This document shows positions 17,474 to 26,310 of a stretch of 64,000 nucleotides of DNA, piece after piece. A program made the position numbers and the translations under genes. The notes beneath the pieces are model-generated. The model made no database searches. It saw nothing but the letters and a program-made list of their open reading frames with translations, and was not told the origin of the DNA. The DNA is from Deltaproteobacteria bacterium (GTDB lineage: Bacteria; Myxococcota_A; UBA9160; JAJDAL01). The stretch's first letter is position 1. Each line of letters begins with the position of its first letter. The stretch spans positions 1 to 64,000 of the forward strand of contig JAJDAL010000034.1 of the NCBI GenBank assembly GCA_029261875.1. The letters run 5' to 3'.

Positions 17474-18409
17474 ATGGCGGCCATGGCCGCACCTCAAATC
17501 CAACGCGATCGCGCGCAGAATCTCTGGGCGAGTTACGAACGGAAATTCCCGCCGGTCTCGAAAGCCACCGCCCTGGACCCCAACCCCAATCTCGGGTTCG
17601 AGGAGATCGGCGGCCTCGTCAGCGCGAAGGACGAGATCCTCACCTACGCGTGCGCGGTCACGGACCCGGAAGTCTACGCGCGGTGGGGCACGTTTCCGCC
17701 CTCCGCGATCTTGCTGCTGGGCCGCGCCGGTGTCGGCAAGAGCCTGCTGGCCCGCGCCTTGGCGACGCGGACGAAAAATGCGTTCTTGCACGTGCGCGTC
17801 CCGGATCTCGTCACCGAGATCGTTCATTTCGGCGGAAAGCTCGGCGAGCTGCTCGAAGGTTGGAAACGCACCCTCGAGGAGATGCCGCACGTGACCGTGT
17901 TCCTCGAAGAACTCGAGTTCTCGCGGGCCCACGCCCTGGGCACTCTGCGCGCGGATCTGCCCATCGGTCCCATCATGGATTTCCTGCTCGACCTGTTGGA
18001 CCGGACCATCGCCGCCGAAGGCACGCTCGTGGTGGGTTCCACGAGTCACCCCGACACCCTGCGTCCCGCCTTCGTGGCGCCCGGAAGATTCGAGCGCGTG
18101 GTGGAAGTGACCCCCGTCTACCCCGACGACATCGTCGCCGCCTTGAAGATCCACGCGGCGTCGGCGGTCGCGCGCGCGGGCCGACCGCTGTTCGAGGAAA
18201 TCGATTGGAACACAGTCGTAAAGGGCTCCTCCGAAATTTCGCCCGGCGAGTGGGTGCGACTCCTCCACGCAGTACTGCGCCGCAAGGCGCGCTGCGAAGC
18301 CGCCCACGAGGAAGTGAAGCCGGTGAGCACGCAGGATCTGTCCAAGGAAGCCGAACGCGCGCGACGCGCACAGAATCAGCTGAAGGCCGGCGCGGGAAAT
18401 TATCTGTAA
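17474..18409 (+). CDS. AAA-family ATPase of unknown partner
   Basis: 311 residues of classical AAA type. LGFEEIGGL opens the domain, as in FtsH, Cdc48 and spastin-like proteins. Walker A is GRAGVGKSLL, the Walker B region is TVFLEELE (Glu in place of the usual Asp before the catalytic Glu), sensor 1 lies in GSTSHPDTL, and VAPGRFERVVEV corresponds to the AAA GRFDR motif. No substrate-binding N-domain or protease domain is attached. A start at the second ATG (17483) is equally possible. Divergent from the DNA glycosylase; function unknown beyond ATP-driven remodelling. Confidence 0.78.
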   Translation: MAAMAAPQIQRDRAQNLWASYERKFPPVSKATALDPNPNLGFEEIGGLVSAKDEILTYACAVTDPEVYARWGTFPPSAILLLGRAGVGKSLLARALATRTKNAFLHVRVPDLVTEIVHFGGKLGELLEGWKRTLEEMPHVTVFLEELEFSRAHALGTLRADLPIGPIMDFLLDLLDRTIAAEGTLVVGSTSHPDTLRPAFVAPGRFERVVEVTPVYPDDIVAALKIHAASAVARAGRPLFEEIDWNTVVKGSSEISPGEWVRLLHAVLRRKARCEAAHEEVKPVSTQDLSKEAERARRAQNQLKAGAGNYL

Positions 18410-18465
18410 GTCCGCCCACGGTGTGGGGGCGGGCCACCAAAGAACGTCGTTTGAGCCCCCGATCC

Positions 18466-18489
18466 GTCTCGACACCGAGGGGTCGAGAC
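18466..18489. other. 8-bp inverted repeat upstream of the HtrA-like gene
   Basis: GTCTCGAC and GTCGAGAC flank an 8-nt spacer, ending 16 bp before the ATG at 18506. It could terminate the upstream AAA gene or act as an operator or RNA hairpin over the ribosome-binding region, where no Shine-Dalgarno site is seen. Confidence 0.35.
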
Positions 18490-18505
18490 CCTACGGTCCC
18501 CAACA

Positions 18506-19411
18506 ATGACGGGAACTTATCGCCTCCGACTCGGACTTCTCCTGATCTTTCTATTCACCGCCCCGGGCTGCACGGTTCTGGGCGTGGGCTTCGCCGCCGA
18601 GAACGAAAGCAAAGCGGCGGGCGTCACCCTTTACCCGGCTTCGCACATCCTCGACGGCGTCCCCTTCGAAGAAATCTGCGACCTCTCGGCGGACGAAACC
18701 CAACCGCCCGCCGTGCCCTTCACCAGCGACACAATTCGCGAAATCGTCGAACGCACCAAGCCCGCGGTGCTGAACGTCTACGTGCACCGCGCCACACCGG
18801 TCCGCGTACACTTGCTCTTCGTGCCGGTTCCCGGGGTACCCGCCGTCAATATTCCCGGCGAAGCCCTGGGCTCCGCCTTCGTGTGCTCCGCCGAGGGCTA
18901 CGTCCTCACCAACGCCCACGTGGTGTCGCGCGCGGAAACACTCAAGGGCAAGATGGAGAGTGGGAAGCTCCACGAGCTCGAAATTCTCGCCGTCGACCGG
19001 AAGTCCGATCTCGCACTGCTGCGCATCAAAGACGGCGCCAAACTCGAATCCGTCACCCTCGCCAATGCGGAGCGCTTGTCCGAAGGCGATTGGGTGATTG
19101 CCATCGGCAATCCGCTCGGGCTCAACCACAGCGTTTCCCACGGGATCATTTCCCAAAAGGCCCGCACGCTGAACGCCGATCAGGGCGGGAGCGGCGCGAA
19201 GCAACCGCAATTCCTGCAATCCGATGCGCCCGTGAACCCGGGCAATTCCGGGGGACCGTTGCTCGATCTCACCGGACGCGTGGTCGGGATCAATTCCGCG
19301 ATCGCACGCGGCGCCCAGGGAATCAGCTTCACCATTCCCACGGAACGAATCCGTGCGTTTCTCGAGCAGGTGAGCGGCGAAGTCGCCATCGCGGCCGTGA
19401 AACGCCAATAG
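18506..19411 (+). CDS. HtrA/DegP-like trypsin-fold serine protease lipoprotein, no PDZ
   Basis: 301 residues. The N-terminus is a lipoprotein signal with lipobox TAPGC (Cys22). The catalytic triad is complete: His138 in TNAHVV, Asp168 in KSDLALL and Ser248 in NPGNSGGPLL. The C-terminus ends soon after the protease domain (IRAFLEQVSG), so the PDZ domains that normally regulate HtrA are missing. Probably a membrane-anchored periplasmic quality-control or processing protease. Transaldolase starts 33 bp downstream, so the two may be cotranscribed, although no functional link is evident. Confidence 0.88.
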   Translation: MTGTYRLRLGLLLIFLFTAPGCTVLGVGFAAENESKAAGVTLYPASHILDGVPFEEICDLSADETQPPAVPFTSDTIREIVERTKPAVLNVYVHRATPVRVHLLFVPVPGVPAVNIPGEALGSAFVCSAEGYVLTNAHVVSRAETLKGKMESGKLHELEILAVDRKSDLALLRIKDGAKLESVTLANAERLSEGDWVIAIGNPLGLNHSVSHGIISQKARTLNADQGGSGAKQPQFLQSDAPVNPGNSGGPLLDLTGRVVGINSAIARGAQGISFTIPTERIRAFLEQVSGEVAIAAVKRQ

Positions 19412-19444
19412 CCAACTCGCGAACCCAAACAAGGAGAACGCCTC

Positions 19445-20500
19445 ATGAGCTCACTTCAGTCGTTGATTGCCAGCGGAACCAAGCTCTGGTTGGACTCGAT
19501 CGATCCCGAGCTCGTGCAAAGCAACCGCGCTCTGGGCGCCACCGGGGCGACGTCGAACCCGATCATCATTTCGGACCTGATCAAGACCGGACGCTTCGAC
19601 GATGCGATCGCGAGCATGATGCAAGAAGGCCAGGACGACGAAGCGATCGCCTGGGCGATGACGGATCGCCTGGTGTCGTCGGCCCAGGAAGTCTTCCTCC
19701 CGGTTTGGGAAGAGACCGCCGGGAACGACGGCTACGTGAGTTTCGAACTCGACCCGTTGTTGGAAGACCCGAAGGGCGCGCCGCCGCACGCCGAGCGCGT
19801 AGCCCAGTACATCGCCCTGGGGAAGAAATGGGCCAACGGCCATCGCAACCGCATGATCAAGGTCCCCGCCACGGCGGCGGGCCTCGATGCCCTGGAAGAA
19901 CTCGCCGCCGCGGGCCTGACGTTGAACGTGACGTTGATCTTCTCGCCGCGGCAATACGTCGCGGCCCGCGATGCGGTCTGGCGCGGTGCCCAACGGCGCG
20001 GCGACCTCGAGGGCTTCAAGAGCGTCTACAGCATCTTCGTGTCGCGCGTGGACGTCTACACCGAGAAACACTGCCCTAGCCTGAGCGACGCCGCCCAGGG
20101 CCAGGTCGGGATCGTGAACGCCAAGCAGATCTGGGCCAGCAACGCCGAATTCTGGGCCGCAAAAAAACTGGCCCTCAACCAGGAGATGATCTTTGCGAGC
20201 ACCGGCACCAAGAAGCCGGAAGATCCGGTGGACAAATACGTGGGCGCCTTCGCGGGCAGCGACATCGAGACCAACCCGCCCGCCACCAACCAGGCCGTCG
20301 AGGCCAACGGCGCCACCTACACGCGCCAGGTCGATGTACTCCCGCCGGCTGCGGTACTCGAGGAAATCGCCCGGGTCGTCGATATGCAACACCTGGAAGA
20401 AACCCTGATGGGGGAAGGTGTCGCGAAGTTCGCCGATCCCCATAAGTCGCTGATCGAGTTGATCGCGAAGAAGCGCACGACACTCACGGGAGACCGCTAG
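19445..20500 (+). CDS. tal: Transaldolase
   Basis: 351 residues. The Schiff-base lysine is Lys139 in [14 protein letters not shown], and the opening [10 protein letters not shown] and GATSNPIII are the standard first strands of the barrel. Transaldolase moves a dihydroxyacetone unit between sedoheptulose-7-phosphate and glyceraldehyde-3-phosphate in the pentose phosphate pathway. AAGGAG sits about 8 bp before the ATG. The stop overlaps a possible GTG start of the next gene (20500), so the two are probably cotranscribed. Confidence 0.95.
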   Translation: MSSLQSLIASGTKLWLDSIDPELVQSNRALGATGATSNPIIISDLIKTGRFDDAIASMMQEGQDDEAIAWAMTDRLVSSAQEVFLPVWEETAGNDGYVSFELDPLLEDPKGAPPHAERVAQYIALGKKWANGHRNRMIKVPATAAGLDALEELAAAGLTLNVTLIFSPRQYVAARDAVWRGAQRRGDLEGFKSVYSIFVSRVDVYTEKHCPSLSDAAQGQVGIVNAKQIWASNAEFWAAKKLALNQEMIFASTGTKKPEDPVDKYVGAFAGSDIETNPPATNQAVEANGATYTRQVDVLPPAAVLEEIARVVDMQHLEETLMGEGVAKFADPHKSLIELIAKKRTTLTGDR

Positions 20501-20502
20501 TG

Positions 20503-21045
20503 ATGAGCACTGACCTGACTCGGCGCATCGACGCCCTCGAGCGTTCGAATCGCCGCCTTCGCGCGAGCCTCACCGCCGGCCTGCTCCTCGGGGGGTCGCT
20601 GATCCTACTCGGAGCCGCCGAAGGCGAGGCTCCGGAGACCATCGAACTCAAGGACGGGGGCGGCAAGGTTCGCATCTCGCTTCAGATGAAGGGGGATGCG
20701 CCGGCCCTCGTGATGTACGACCGCCACGGCGACCCGAGCATCGAACTCATCGTCGGCCGCGACGGACCCGAGTTTCATCTGCGCGGCGATCACGCGTCGT
20801 CGCGTGCCGCCCTCACCGCGAATCGGGACACGACGAGTCTGGTGCTAGCGGATCGCAACGGGAAGACACGCGCGGAACTGGTGGTCGACGGGAAACCCCG
20901 CAGTGAGTTGAACCTGCTCGACGAGCAACAGCGGCGCCGACTCGCCGTCAGCTATGTGCGGGGAAAGTCGCCGGCCGTGAGCTTGTTCGATGAGCGCGGG
21001 AAAGAACTCTGGCCGGGCGGAGGCGCTCCTAAGATCGTTCGCTAG
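20503..21045 (+). CDS. Membrane-anchored protein with short beta repeats, unknown function
   Basis: 180 residues from ATG 20503 (GTG at 20500 also possible, overlapping the tal stop). A basic N-terminal helix (TRRIDALERSNRRLRASL) leads into one transmembrane segment (TAGLLLGGSLILLG). The outside part is made of four related units of about 25 to 30 residues, each containing a hydrophobic triplet and a D-R/E-x-G turn: LVMYDRHGDPSIEL, LVLADRNGKTRAEL, LNLLDEQQRRRLAV, VSLFDERGKELW. This suggests a small beta-solenoid or sheet. No family recognised. The 3' end overlaps the convergent GGDEF gene by 17 bp. Confidence 0.65.
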   Translation: MSTDLTRRIDALERSNRRLRASLTAGLLLGGSLILLGAAEGEAPETIELKDGGGKVRISLQMKGDAPALVMYDRHGDPSIELIVGRDGPEFHLRGDHASSRAALTANRDTTSLVLADRNGKTRAELVVDGKPRSELNLLDEQQRRRLAVSYVRGKSPAVSLFDERGKELWPGGGAPKIVR

Positions 21046-22078
21046 CCGGATCCGGTTCGCCGGGCAACCCGATGCGGTTGCGGCCGTGCTTCTTGGCGTT
21101 GTAGAGCGCTTCGTCGGCGGAATCCACCACGTCGCGCCAAGAACTGGGGCCGCGCCCTTCGCCCACATCGCAGACCCCGAGACCGCAGCTCACGGTAACG
21201 ACTTTGTGCTCCGAAGCCTGGTGGGGAATCTGTAGCTGCTCGACGTATTTCTGAAGGCGCCCTACCAGGATGTTGGCCCCCTCGAGATTCGTCTCGGGGA
21301 GCACGAGCAGGAATTCGTCGCCCCCATACCGATAGAGCGTATCGGCCTTGCGGATGCTCTCGGCGATGCATCCCACCACACGCTTCAAGGTTTCGTCGCC
21401 TGCCAGATGCCCGTAGGTGTCGTTGAAGCCTTTGAAATAATCGACATCGAAGAGCACCGCGGTATAGGCGCGCTGGTAGCGCAGGGCCACGGCATGCGTT
21501 CGCGGCAGCGTAAATTCGAGCGCTCGGCGATTGCCGATTCCCAGCAGCGCATCGGTCAGCGTTTGAATCCGAAGGCTGGCGTTGACCTCTTCGAGTTCTC
21601 GGGTCCGTGTCGCGACGATGTTGCGAAGCCGCTGACGCTCGCCGTCGAGTTCCCGCCCGCGCGCCGCCATCAGGTCCGTCTGGGTCACCAGCCCCACGAG
21701 CTCCCCGTCGGCCCCCACCACGGGCAACCGCCGGATCCCGAGGGCGCTGAGTTTGTCCGCCGCCTCATCGACCAGGGCGTCACGCTCGACCGTGATCACG
21801 GGCGAAAGCATGGCGTTTTCGGCCAGGACCGGCAGCGCCACTCCGTCTTCGAGGTGGTGTGCGAGAATCCGCACCATATCCCGCTCGCTCACGATGCCAA
21901 CGGGGCGATCGTTGTCCACGATCAGAACGCAGGAGATTTCCTGCCTGCGCATCCGAGCGGCAACTTCGCGGAAAGTCGCGCCCAAAGGCACCGTTTCCAC
22001 GTATTTTGTCATCGCGTCTTCGACGCGGAGTGAGATCGGCTGGGGTTCCAAGGTCCAATCCCTCGATTCGTCTGCCAT
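21029..22078 (-). CDS. Diguanylate cyclase with tandem CBS domains
   Basis: 349 residues. Two CBS motifs occupy about 20 to 75 (VGIVSERDMVRIL) and 88 to 140 (LVGLVTQTDLMAARG), followed by a helical linker and a GGDEF domain. The active-site loop is intact (GGDEF, 252 to 256) and an inhibitory I-site RxxD (243 to 246) lies five residues before it, so product feedback is expected. CBS pairs usually bind adenine nucleotides, suggesting cyclic di-GMP synthesis tuned to energy charge or to another adenosyl ligand. No membrane segment, so cytosolic. Divergent from the TIGR04073-type gene. Confidence 0.92.
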   Translation of the reverse strand: MADESRDWTLEPQPISLRVEDAMTKYVETVPLGATFREVAARMRRQEISCVLIVDNDRPVGIVSERDMVRILAHHLEDGVALPVLAENAMLSPVITVERDALVDEAADKLSALGIRRLPVVGADGELVGLVTQTDLMAARGRELDGERQRLRNIVATRTRELEEVNASLRIQTLTDALLGIGNRRALEFTLPRTHAVALRYQRAYTAVLFDVDYFKGFNDTYGHLAGDETLKRVVGCIAESIRKADTLYRYGGDEFLLVLPETNLEGANILVGRLQKYVEQLQIPHQASEHKVVTVSCGLGVCDVGEGRGPSSWRDVVDSADEALYNAKKHGRNRIGLPGEPDPASERS

Positions 22079-22257
22079 ACTTCAACTCGGCACTCCCAAG
22101 TGGAGCTTGAGTCCCTCAGGGTGAATTCGCAGTCATCCGTGGCATGGACATCGGGGTTTCTGAGTACGCGGTTTTGGCTTTCCCCTAAGGGTTGCGCGCG
22201 AAACTCATCTCGTTCCCCCACACGACCGATAAACACTGCGCAAGAGGAGACCCCGCA

Positions 22258-22752
22258 ATGCGTACATCGACCATCACGACTCTTTTTCTCACTCTGCTCC
22301 TTGCGCCGTCTCTGGCCGGAGCAGATCAACACGATCCGTATTTCTCGCGCATCGTTCACAAGCTCGCACGCGGGGTTACGAACGTCGCGATGTCGCCCTT
22401 CGAGATTCCCGTGACCGCGTATCGCGACATGCGCCGCTCGCACAACGCCAACGAAGGACTCGACGCCGGAACCATGAACCTGATGGCGGGCGCTGCCGAA
22501 GGTCTTGGGATGATGTTCGTTCGTGCGGGTGTGGGGGTCTTCGAGATCATCACCTTCCCTGTTCCCACGGAGCCGTTCATTCAACCCGAAGCTCCTGAGA
22601 ACCCCCTGGAAGTGGTGGTCAACGAGCGCTTGGACGATCGCATGACCCGCTTCGGCAAGACGCGACCTCACTGCCTCAACAACGCGTGTAGTTTCAAGTG
22701 CAAGATCACGCCGCACTCCTGCGCAGACTTCCAGTACAACTACGCCCCTTAG
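22258..22752 (+). CDS. Exosortase-system-associated protein (TIGR04073-like)
   Basis: 164 residues with a signal peptide (MRTSTITTLFLTLLLAPSLA then GADQ). The mature N-terminus HKLARGVTNVAMSPFEIPVT, the Gly/Met-rich middle, and GVFEIITFPVPTEP fit what I recall of the small TIGR04073 family that co-occurs with PEP-CTERM/exosortase systems. That co-occurrence agrees with the PEP-CTERM tail seen at about 5.5 kb. The C-terminus has four cysteines (CLNNACSFKCK, HSC). GAGGAG precedes the start at 22258. The stop lies inside the first copy of a tandem hairpin repeat. Molecular role unknown. Confidence 0.7.
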   Translation: MRTSTITTLFLTLLLAPSLAGADQHDPYFSRIVHKLARGVTNVAMSPFEIPVTAYRDMRRSHNANEGLDAGTMNLMAGAAEGLGMMFVRAGVGVFEIITFPVPTEPFIQPEAPENPLEVVVNERLDDRMTRFGKTRPHCLNNACSFKCKITPHSCADFQYNYAP

Positions 22753-22779
22753 GGCGTACAACTACGCCCCTTAGGGCGT
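22734..22779. repeat. 22-bp tandem repeat, each copy a hairpin
   Basis: The unit GTACAACTACGCCCCTTAGG plus GC occurs twice in a row (22734 to 22755, 22756 to 22777). Each copy contains the dyad ACGCCC-CTTA-GGGCGT (22742 to 22757 and 22764 to 22779). The first copy carries the stop codon of the preceding gene. Looks like a duplicated transcription-stop or mRNA-end hairpin, without a U-tract. Confidence 0.8.
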
Positions 22780-22946
22780 TCGACTGCGCGCCGAAGGCGC
22801 TTGCGCGAAATCGCAATCAACGGCCGTCCCGGACACGGGGCGGCCGTTTCGCGTTGTGGGCGTTGCCACCCCGATCTGTCCGGCGACGAATCCCTCGTGT
22901 AGGATGCACGCGTGGAAATCGGCAGACAACGCGTGACCGAGACTGC

Positions 22947-23783
22947 ATGAAATTCGGCATCGCGCTCGGGCGCCTGAATCCCGCCTTCTTCCTCGAAGCC
23001 ACCCTCGAGGCCGAGCGACTCGGTTTCGAGTCGGTCTGGCTTCCGGAGCACCTGGTGTTTCCCCTCGCGCTCGCGGGATCGCCCCACCCTGGCGACGATC
23101 ACCCGCCGGTCCCCCCCAGTACACCGGTCTTCGATTGTTTCGCGTATCTCTCCTTCCTGGCAGGAAAGACCTCGCGCATCCGACTCGGCACCAACGTGTA
23201 TCTGCTGGGGTTGCGGCACCCATTCGTCGCAGCCCGCGCCATTCAAACCCTCGACATCGTGTCCCAGGGGCGCGCGCTGGTGGGGCTCGGAGCGGGCTGG
23301 CTCGAGAGTGAGTGGACTGCGGCGGGGCTCGACCCGCGCCAGCGGGGGCGCCGACTCGACGAAGCGATCGGGGTCTGCCAGCGTCTGTGGACCGAGGCGA
23401 GCGTCGAACACCACGGGGATTTCTTCGATTTCGCCCCGGTGATGTTCGAACCCAAACCCATCCAGAAACCTTATCCGCCGCTGCACATTGGCGGAGAATC
23501 CGACGCTGCGCTGCGTCGAGCCGCACGCGTCGGCGACGGTTGGTTGGGGTTGGTGCATAGTTTCGAATCGATCGCGGCCCCCGTCGAGCGGCTGCGCGAA
23601 CTCCGCAAGCAGCTGGGACGCGAGGGGCAATCCTTCGAAGTCACGATTGGTGGGCGCTTGGAACACAAGAGCGACGTCGCTCGCTGGCAAGAATGCGGTG
23701 TGGACCGCCTGGTGGTCTCGCCCTGGCGGCGCTCACCCGACGCCCTCGAAGGCATGCGGGGTTTCGCGGCGCGCTATTTCTGA
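22947..23783 (+). CDS. LLM-class flavin/F420-dependent oxidoreductase (TIGR03619-like)
   Basis: 278 residues from ATG 22947. The luciferase-like barrel is recognisable: MKFGIALGRL start, LGFESVWLPEHLVFP, SRIRLGTNVYLLGLRHP, LGAGWLESEW and PPLHIGGESDAALRRAARVGDGW. The last segments are typical of F420-dependent LLM enzymes annotated in acyl-lipid and steroid catabolic clusters. Whether F420 or FMN is used cannot be decided from the sequence. Its end overlaps the convergent EthD gene by 10 bp. No ribosome site of note. Confidence 0.85.
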   Translation: MKFGIALGRLNPAFFLEATLEAERLGFESVWLPEHLVFPLALAGSPHPGDDHPPVPPSTPVFDCFAYLSFLAGKTSRIRLGTNVYLLGLRHPFVAARAIQTLDIVSQGRALVGLGAGWLESEWTAAGLDPRQRGRRLDEAIGVCQRLWTEASVEHHGDFFDFAPVMFEPKPIQKPYPPLHIGGESDAALRRAARVGDGWLGLVHSFESIAAPVERLRELRKQLGREGQSFEVTIGGRLEHKSDVARWQECGVDRLVVSPWRRSPDALEGMRGFAARYF

Positions 23784-24454
23784 ATGTACTCCGCCACCGG
23801 ATAAGCAACGCTGCGTCCGACGAAGCGGTCGATATCCGCCCGTACGACTTGTTTGCTCTCCGGAAACGCGTAGCGACCTTTGGCCCGCTCCTCGGGCGAC
23901 GCGTAGTGGATTTCCGCAATGCCGTCCCACACATCTCCGGCGTCCGACAGGCGCTGGTCCACCACGTTCTGAACGTATTTCGAAATCCCGGGCTGATGCC
24001 GAAGCGCCAATGGCCCATGAACGTCCTGCCAATGGGCGACGAACGCTTCGTGGCTCATTCCCCTTGCCCGCTCGAGCAGGCAGACCCACTTGAGGCCGGG
24101 ACTGCGCGTTCCCTTCGCTGTGCTCGCGCGCTCGTCCTTGCGAACGAACTCCGTCGTCGCGTAGGCGACGGATCCCCCCATGAAGCGTTGGACGTCGGCG
24201 TGGATGATCGCTTCACTTTCGGGCGAGTCGTAGAGGCGCTCCTGGAAATCGCTCAGGCTTTCGAAGCAGAGCGCCGGCAGGCTGTCGAACGCCTCGCCGC
24301 CCACGGGGTCCTCCAACGCGATGTTCACTTCGTAGCGTTTCATCGTCGTGTGGTGCTTCAGCGCCAACGGCACGTGGCCGTCGAGCACGCAGCGTGCGTA
24401 TTCTTCGCGTGTCAGATCCGGCCGCCGGCGACACAGGAAGAACAGCTTGACCAT
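23774..24454 (-). CDS. Tandem EthD-domain protein
   Basis: 226 residues made of two EthD/dimeric alpha-beta-barrel halves: VKLFFLCRRRPDLTREEYAR with HVPLALKHHTTMKRYEVN, and KWVCLLERARGMSHEAFVAH with HGPLALRHQPGISKYVQN. EthD domains often bind small hydrophobic metabolites and accompany ether, aromatic or steroid degradation enzymes. The ATG at 24454 overlaps the TGA of the CaiB gene (TGATG), so translation is coupled and the pair should work together. No catalytic residues can be named. Confidence 0.8.
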   Translation of the reverse strand: MVKLFFLCRRRPDLTREEYARCVLDGHVPLALKHHTTMKRYEVNIALEDPVGGEAFDSLPALCFESLSDFQERLYDSPESEAIIHADVQRFMGGSVAYATTEFVRKDERASTAKGTRSPGLKWVCLLERARGMSHEAFVAHWQDVHGPLALRHQPGISKYVQNVVDQRLSDAGDVWDGIAEIHYASPEERAKGRYAFPESKQVVRADIDRFVGRSVAYPVAEYIQK

Positions 24455-25596
24455 CAGGCGATCGCTTTCGCCTCGCGAAGCTTTCCGATCTCCTCGCTCC
24501 CGAAGCCCCATTCCGTCAGCACTTCGTCCGTGTGCTGCCCCGCGAAGGACGGCGGCCGCGCCACTTCACCTGGCGTGCGGCTGAAGCGCGGCGCGGGTGC
24601 CGGTTGAACGGAACCGGCGACCTCGACGAACGTATTGCGGGCTTGGATGTGGGGATGATTCGGCGCTTCGCCCATGCCGAGAACCGGCGCGAAACACACG
24701 TCACTGCCCTCCATGATTTCGCACCATTCGTCCCGGGTCTTGGTGCGAAACAATTCCTTCATGCGCTCTTTCAACGCCGGCCACTGGCTGCGATCCATCT
24801 GCGATGGAAGGGTTTCGCCCTCGAGTCCGGTGCGGCGCAGGAGTTCCGCATAGAATTGAGGTTCGATCGAACCGATCGATACGTACTTCCCGTCCCGCGT
24901 CTCATACACGTCGTAGAAGTGTGCGCCCGTATCCAACAGGTTCGTACCGCGCTCGTCCTTCCACCACCCGAAGGCCCGCATGCCGTGGAAGATCGTCATC
25001 AACAACGCGGCCCCGTCCACCATGGCGGCATCCACGACCTGCCCCTTGCCCGAGCGGCCGCGCTCCACCAGGGCGCACACGATGCCGAGGGCGAGCAGCA
25101 TGCCGCCGCCCCCGAAATCCCCCACGAGATTGAGCGGCGGAATCGGCGCCTCGCCTTTGCGGCCGATCGATTCGAGGGCCCCGGCCAGCGCGATGTAGTT
25201 GATGTCGTGTCCCGCCGCCTGGGCGAGTGGACCGTCCTGCCCCCAGCCCGTCATGCGACCGTAAACCAGTCGTTCGTTTCGTTCGAGGCAGATGTCCGGC
25301 CCCAGGCCCAGGCGCTCCATCACGCCGGGTCGAAAGCCTTCGATCAAACCATCGGCCTGCTCGACCAAGCGCAAGGCCGTCGCCACTCCTTCGGGATGTT
25401 TCAAATCGAGCGCCACGGAACGGCGTCCGCGATTGAGAAAATCCACCGGGGGTTTTGCGGGGTGCTCGGCGAGTACGTTCTTCGATCGATCGATCTTCAG
25501 GATCTCGGCACCCAGGTCCGAAAGCACCATCGCGCAAAACGGGCCGGGGCCGATCCCGGCAAACTCCACGATTCGAATTCCTTCTAGGGGTCCCAC
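24454..25596 (-). CDS. Class III CoA-transferase / acyl-CoA racemase (CaiB/BaiF family)
   Basis: 380 residues. The family opening [20 protein letters not shown] and AEILKIDR is plain, with [16 protein letters not shown] and the [13 protein letters not shown] segment, whose Asp is the catalytic base in alpha-methylacyl-CoA racemase. It moves CoA between carboxylic acids or epimerises 2-methylacyl-CoAs. GAAGG precedes the start. First gene of a two-gene unit with the EthD protein. Its neighbourhood of thiolase, DUF35 and acyl-CoA ligase genes suggests catabolism of a branched or cyclic acid. Confidence 0.92.
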   Translation of the reverse strand: MGPLEGIRIVEFAGIGPGPFCAMVLSDLGAEILKIDRSKNVLAEHPAKPPVDFLNRGRRSVALDLKHPEGVATALRLVEQADGLIEGFRPGVMERLGLGPDICLERNERLVYGRMTGWGQDGPLAQAAGHDINYIALAGALESIGRKGEAPIPPLNLVGDFGGGGMLLALGIVCALVERGRSGKGQVVDAAMVDGAALLMTIFHGMRAFGWWKDERGTNLLDTGAHFYDVYETRDGKYVSIGSIEPQFYAELLRRTGLEGETLPSQMDRSQWPALKERMKELFRTKTRDEWCEIMEGSDVCFAPVLGMGEAPNHPHIQARNTFVEVAGSVQPAPAPRFSRTPGEVARPPSFAGQHTDEVLTEWGFGSEEIGKLREAKAIA

Positions 25597-25631
25597 GGCC
25601 TTCTCCTTGTTGTTCCGCGCGGCAGCTTAGC

Positions 25632-26306
25632 TCAACGCGAAACGCGATAACCCGACCGGTATTGAATCTCACCCTTCAGGGAGCCGTCGCGGTTCCACTC
25701 GAGCCAGCGCCCCTCTCGCTTGCCTTCCTTGTAGCTTCCTTCTCGCCAGCGGCTTCCATGCGAATAGCGCTCGCTCCACTCGCCGTGCATCTCGCCATCC
25801 TTGTACTCGCCCTTGCGCATCAGTCGCCCGTTGGGGTGCCACTCCTTCCATTCGCCCTGGCGCACCCCTTCGACGAACCGACCTTTCATCCATTTCTTGC
25901 CGTCCGGGTAGCGCGAAACCCAGTCCCCATCGCGTTTTCCCAGCTTGAAGGTTTCCTGTTTGTGCTCCGTTCCGTCCGCGTACCACGACTGCCACAGACC
26001 GTCGCGACTGCCCCCCACATAGGCGCCTTCGGCCATGGTTTTCCCGTTGCCGTGCCATGAGATGAAATCGCCGTGGCGTTTCCCATCGCGGTATTCGCTG
26101 CGCGAAAGCAGGCTTCCATCCGGACGCCAAAGTGTGTAGGGACCGTGCTTGACTTCGTTTCCTTCGGAATCCCGGCGCACGCACCATTGCGCCTGTCCTT
26201 CGGGCGGGCCCGCGCCCGTCGGTTCGCTGCCGAACGGGCAATCCCCGTTACCACACGCGAAGAAAAGCAGCGTGCAGCACAACCAGCTCGAGCCAAGGCG
26301 CGCCAA
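25632..26306 (-). CDS. MORN-type repeat lipoprotein (second of a pair)
   Basis: 224 residues from a TTG at 26306, only 4 bp after the stop of its paralogue; this start gives a lipoprotein signal (MARLGSSWLCCTLLFFACG with the lipobox Cys). The rest is about eight repeats of 22 to 24 residues with the YwqK/MORN_2 pattern G-x-W-x-x-W-(Y/H)-x-x-G (for example GLWQSWYADGTEH, GEWKEWHPNGRLM, GRWLEWNRDGSL). Such repeats form extended beta meanders; in bacteria they are often surface or toxin-immunity proteins. No enzymatic residues visible. The upstream TTG is the least certain part. Confidence 0.72.
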   Translation of the reverse strand: MARLGSSWLCCTLLFFACGNGDCPFGSEPTGAGPPEGQAQWCVRRDSEGNEVKHGPYTLWRPDGSLLSRSEYRDGKRHGDFISWHGNGKTMAEGAYVGGSRDGLWQSWYADGTEHKQETFKLGKRDGDWVSRYPDGKKWMKGRFVEGVRQGEWKEWHPNGRLMRKGEYKDGEMHGEWSERYSHGSRWREGSYKEGKREGRWLEWNRDGSLKGEIQYRSGYRVSR

Positions 26307-26310
26307 CGCG

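Noticed and set aside
17326..20079. A 917-codon plus-strand frame across four genes
   Set aside because: It is Arg/Pro/Gly-rich throughout and overlaps the glycosylase, AAA, protease and transaldolase genes, all with clear motifs in other frames.
22192..22257. Upstream extension of the TIGR04073-like gene
   Set aside because: GAGGAG and the signal peptide both favour the ATG at 22258.
22734..22779. CRISPR-like direct repeats
   Set aside because: Only two copies, no spacers between them, and the unit is a plain hairpin.
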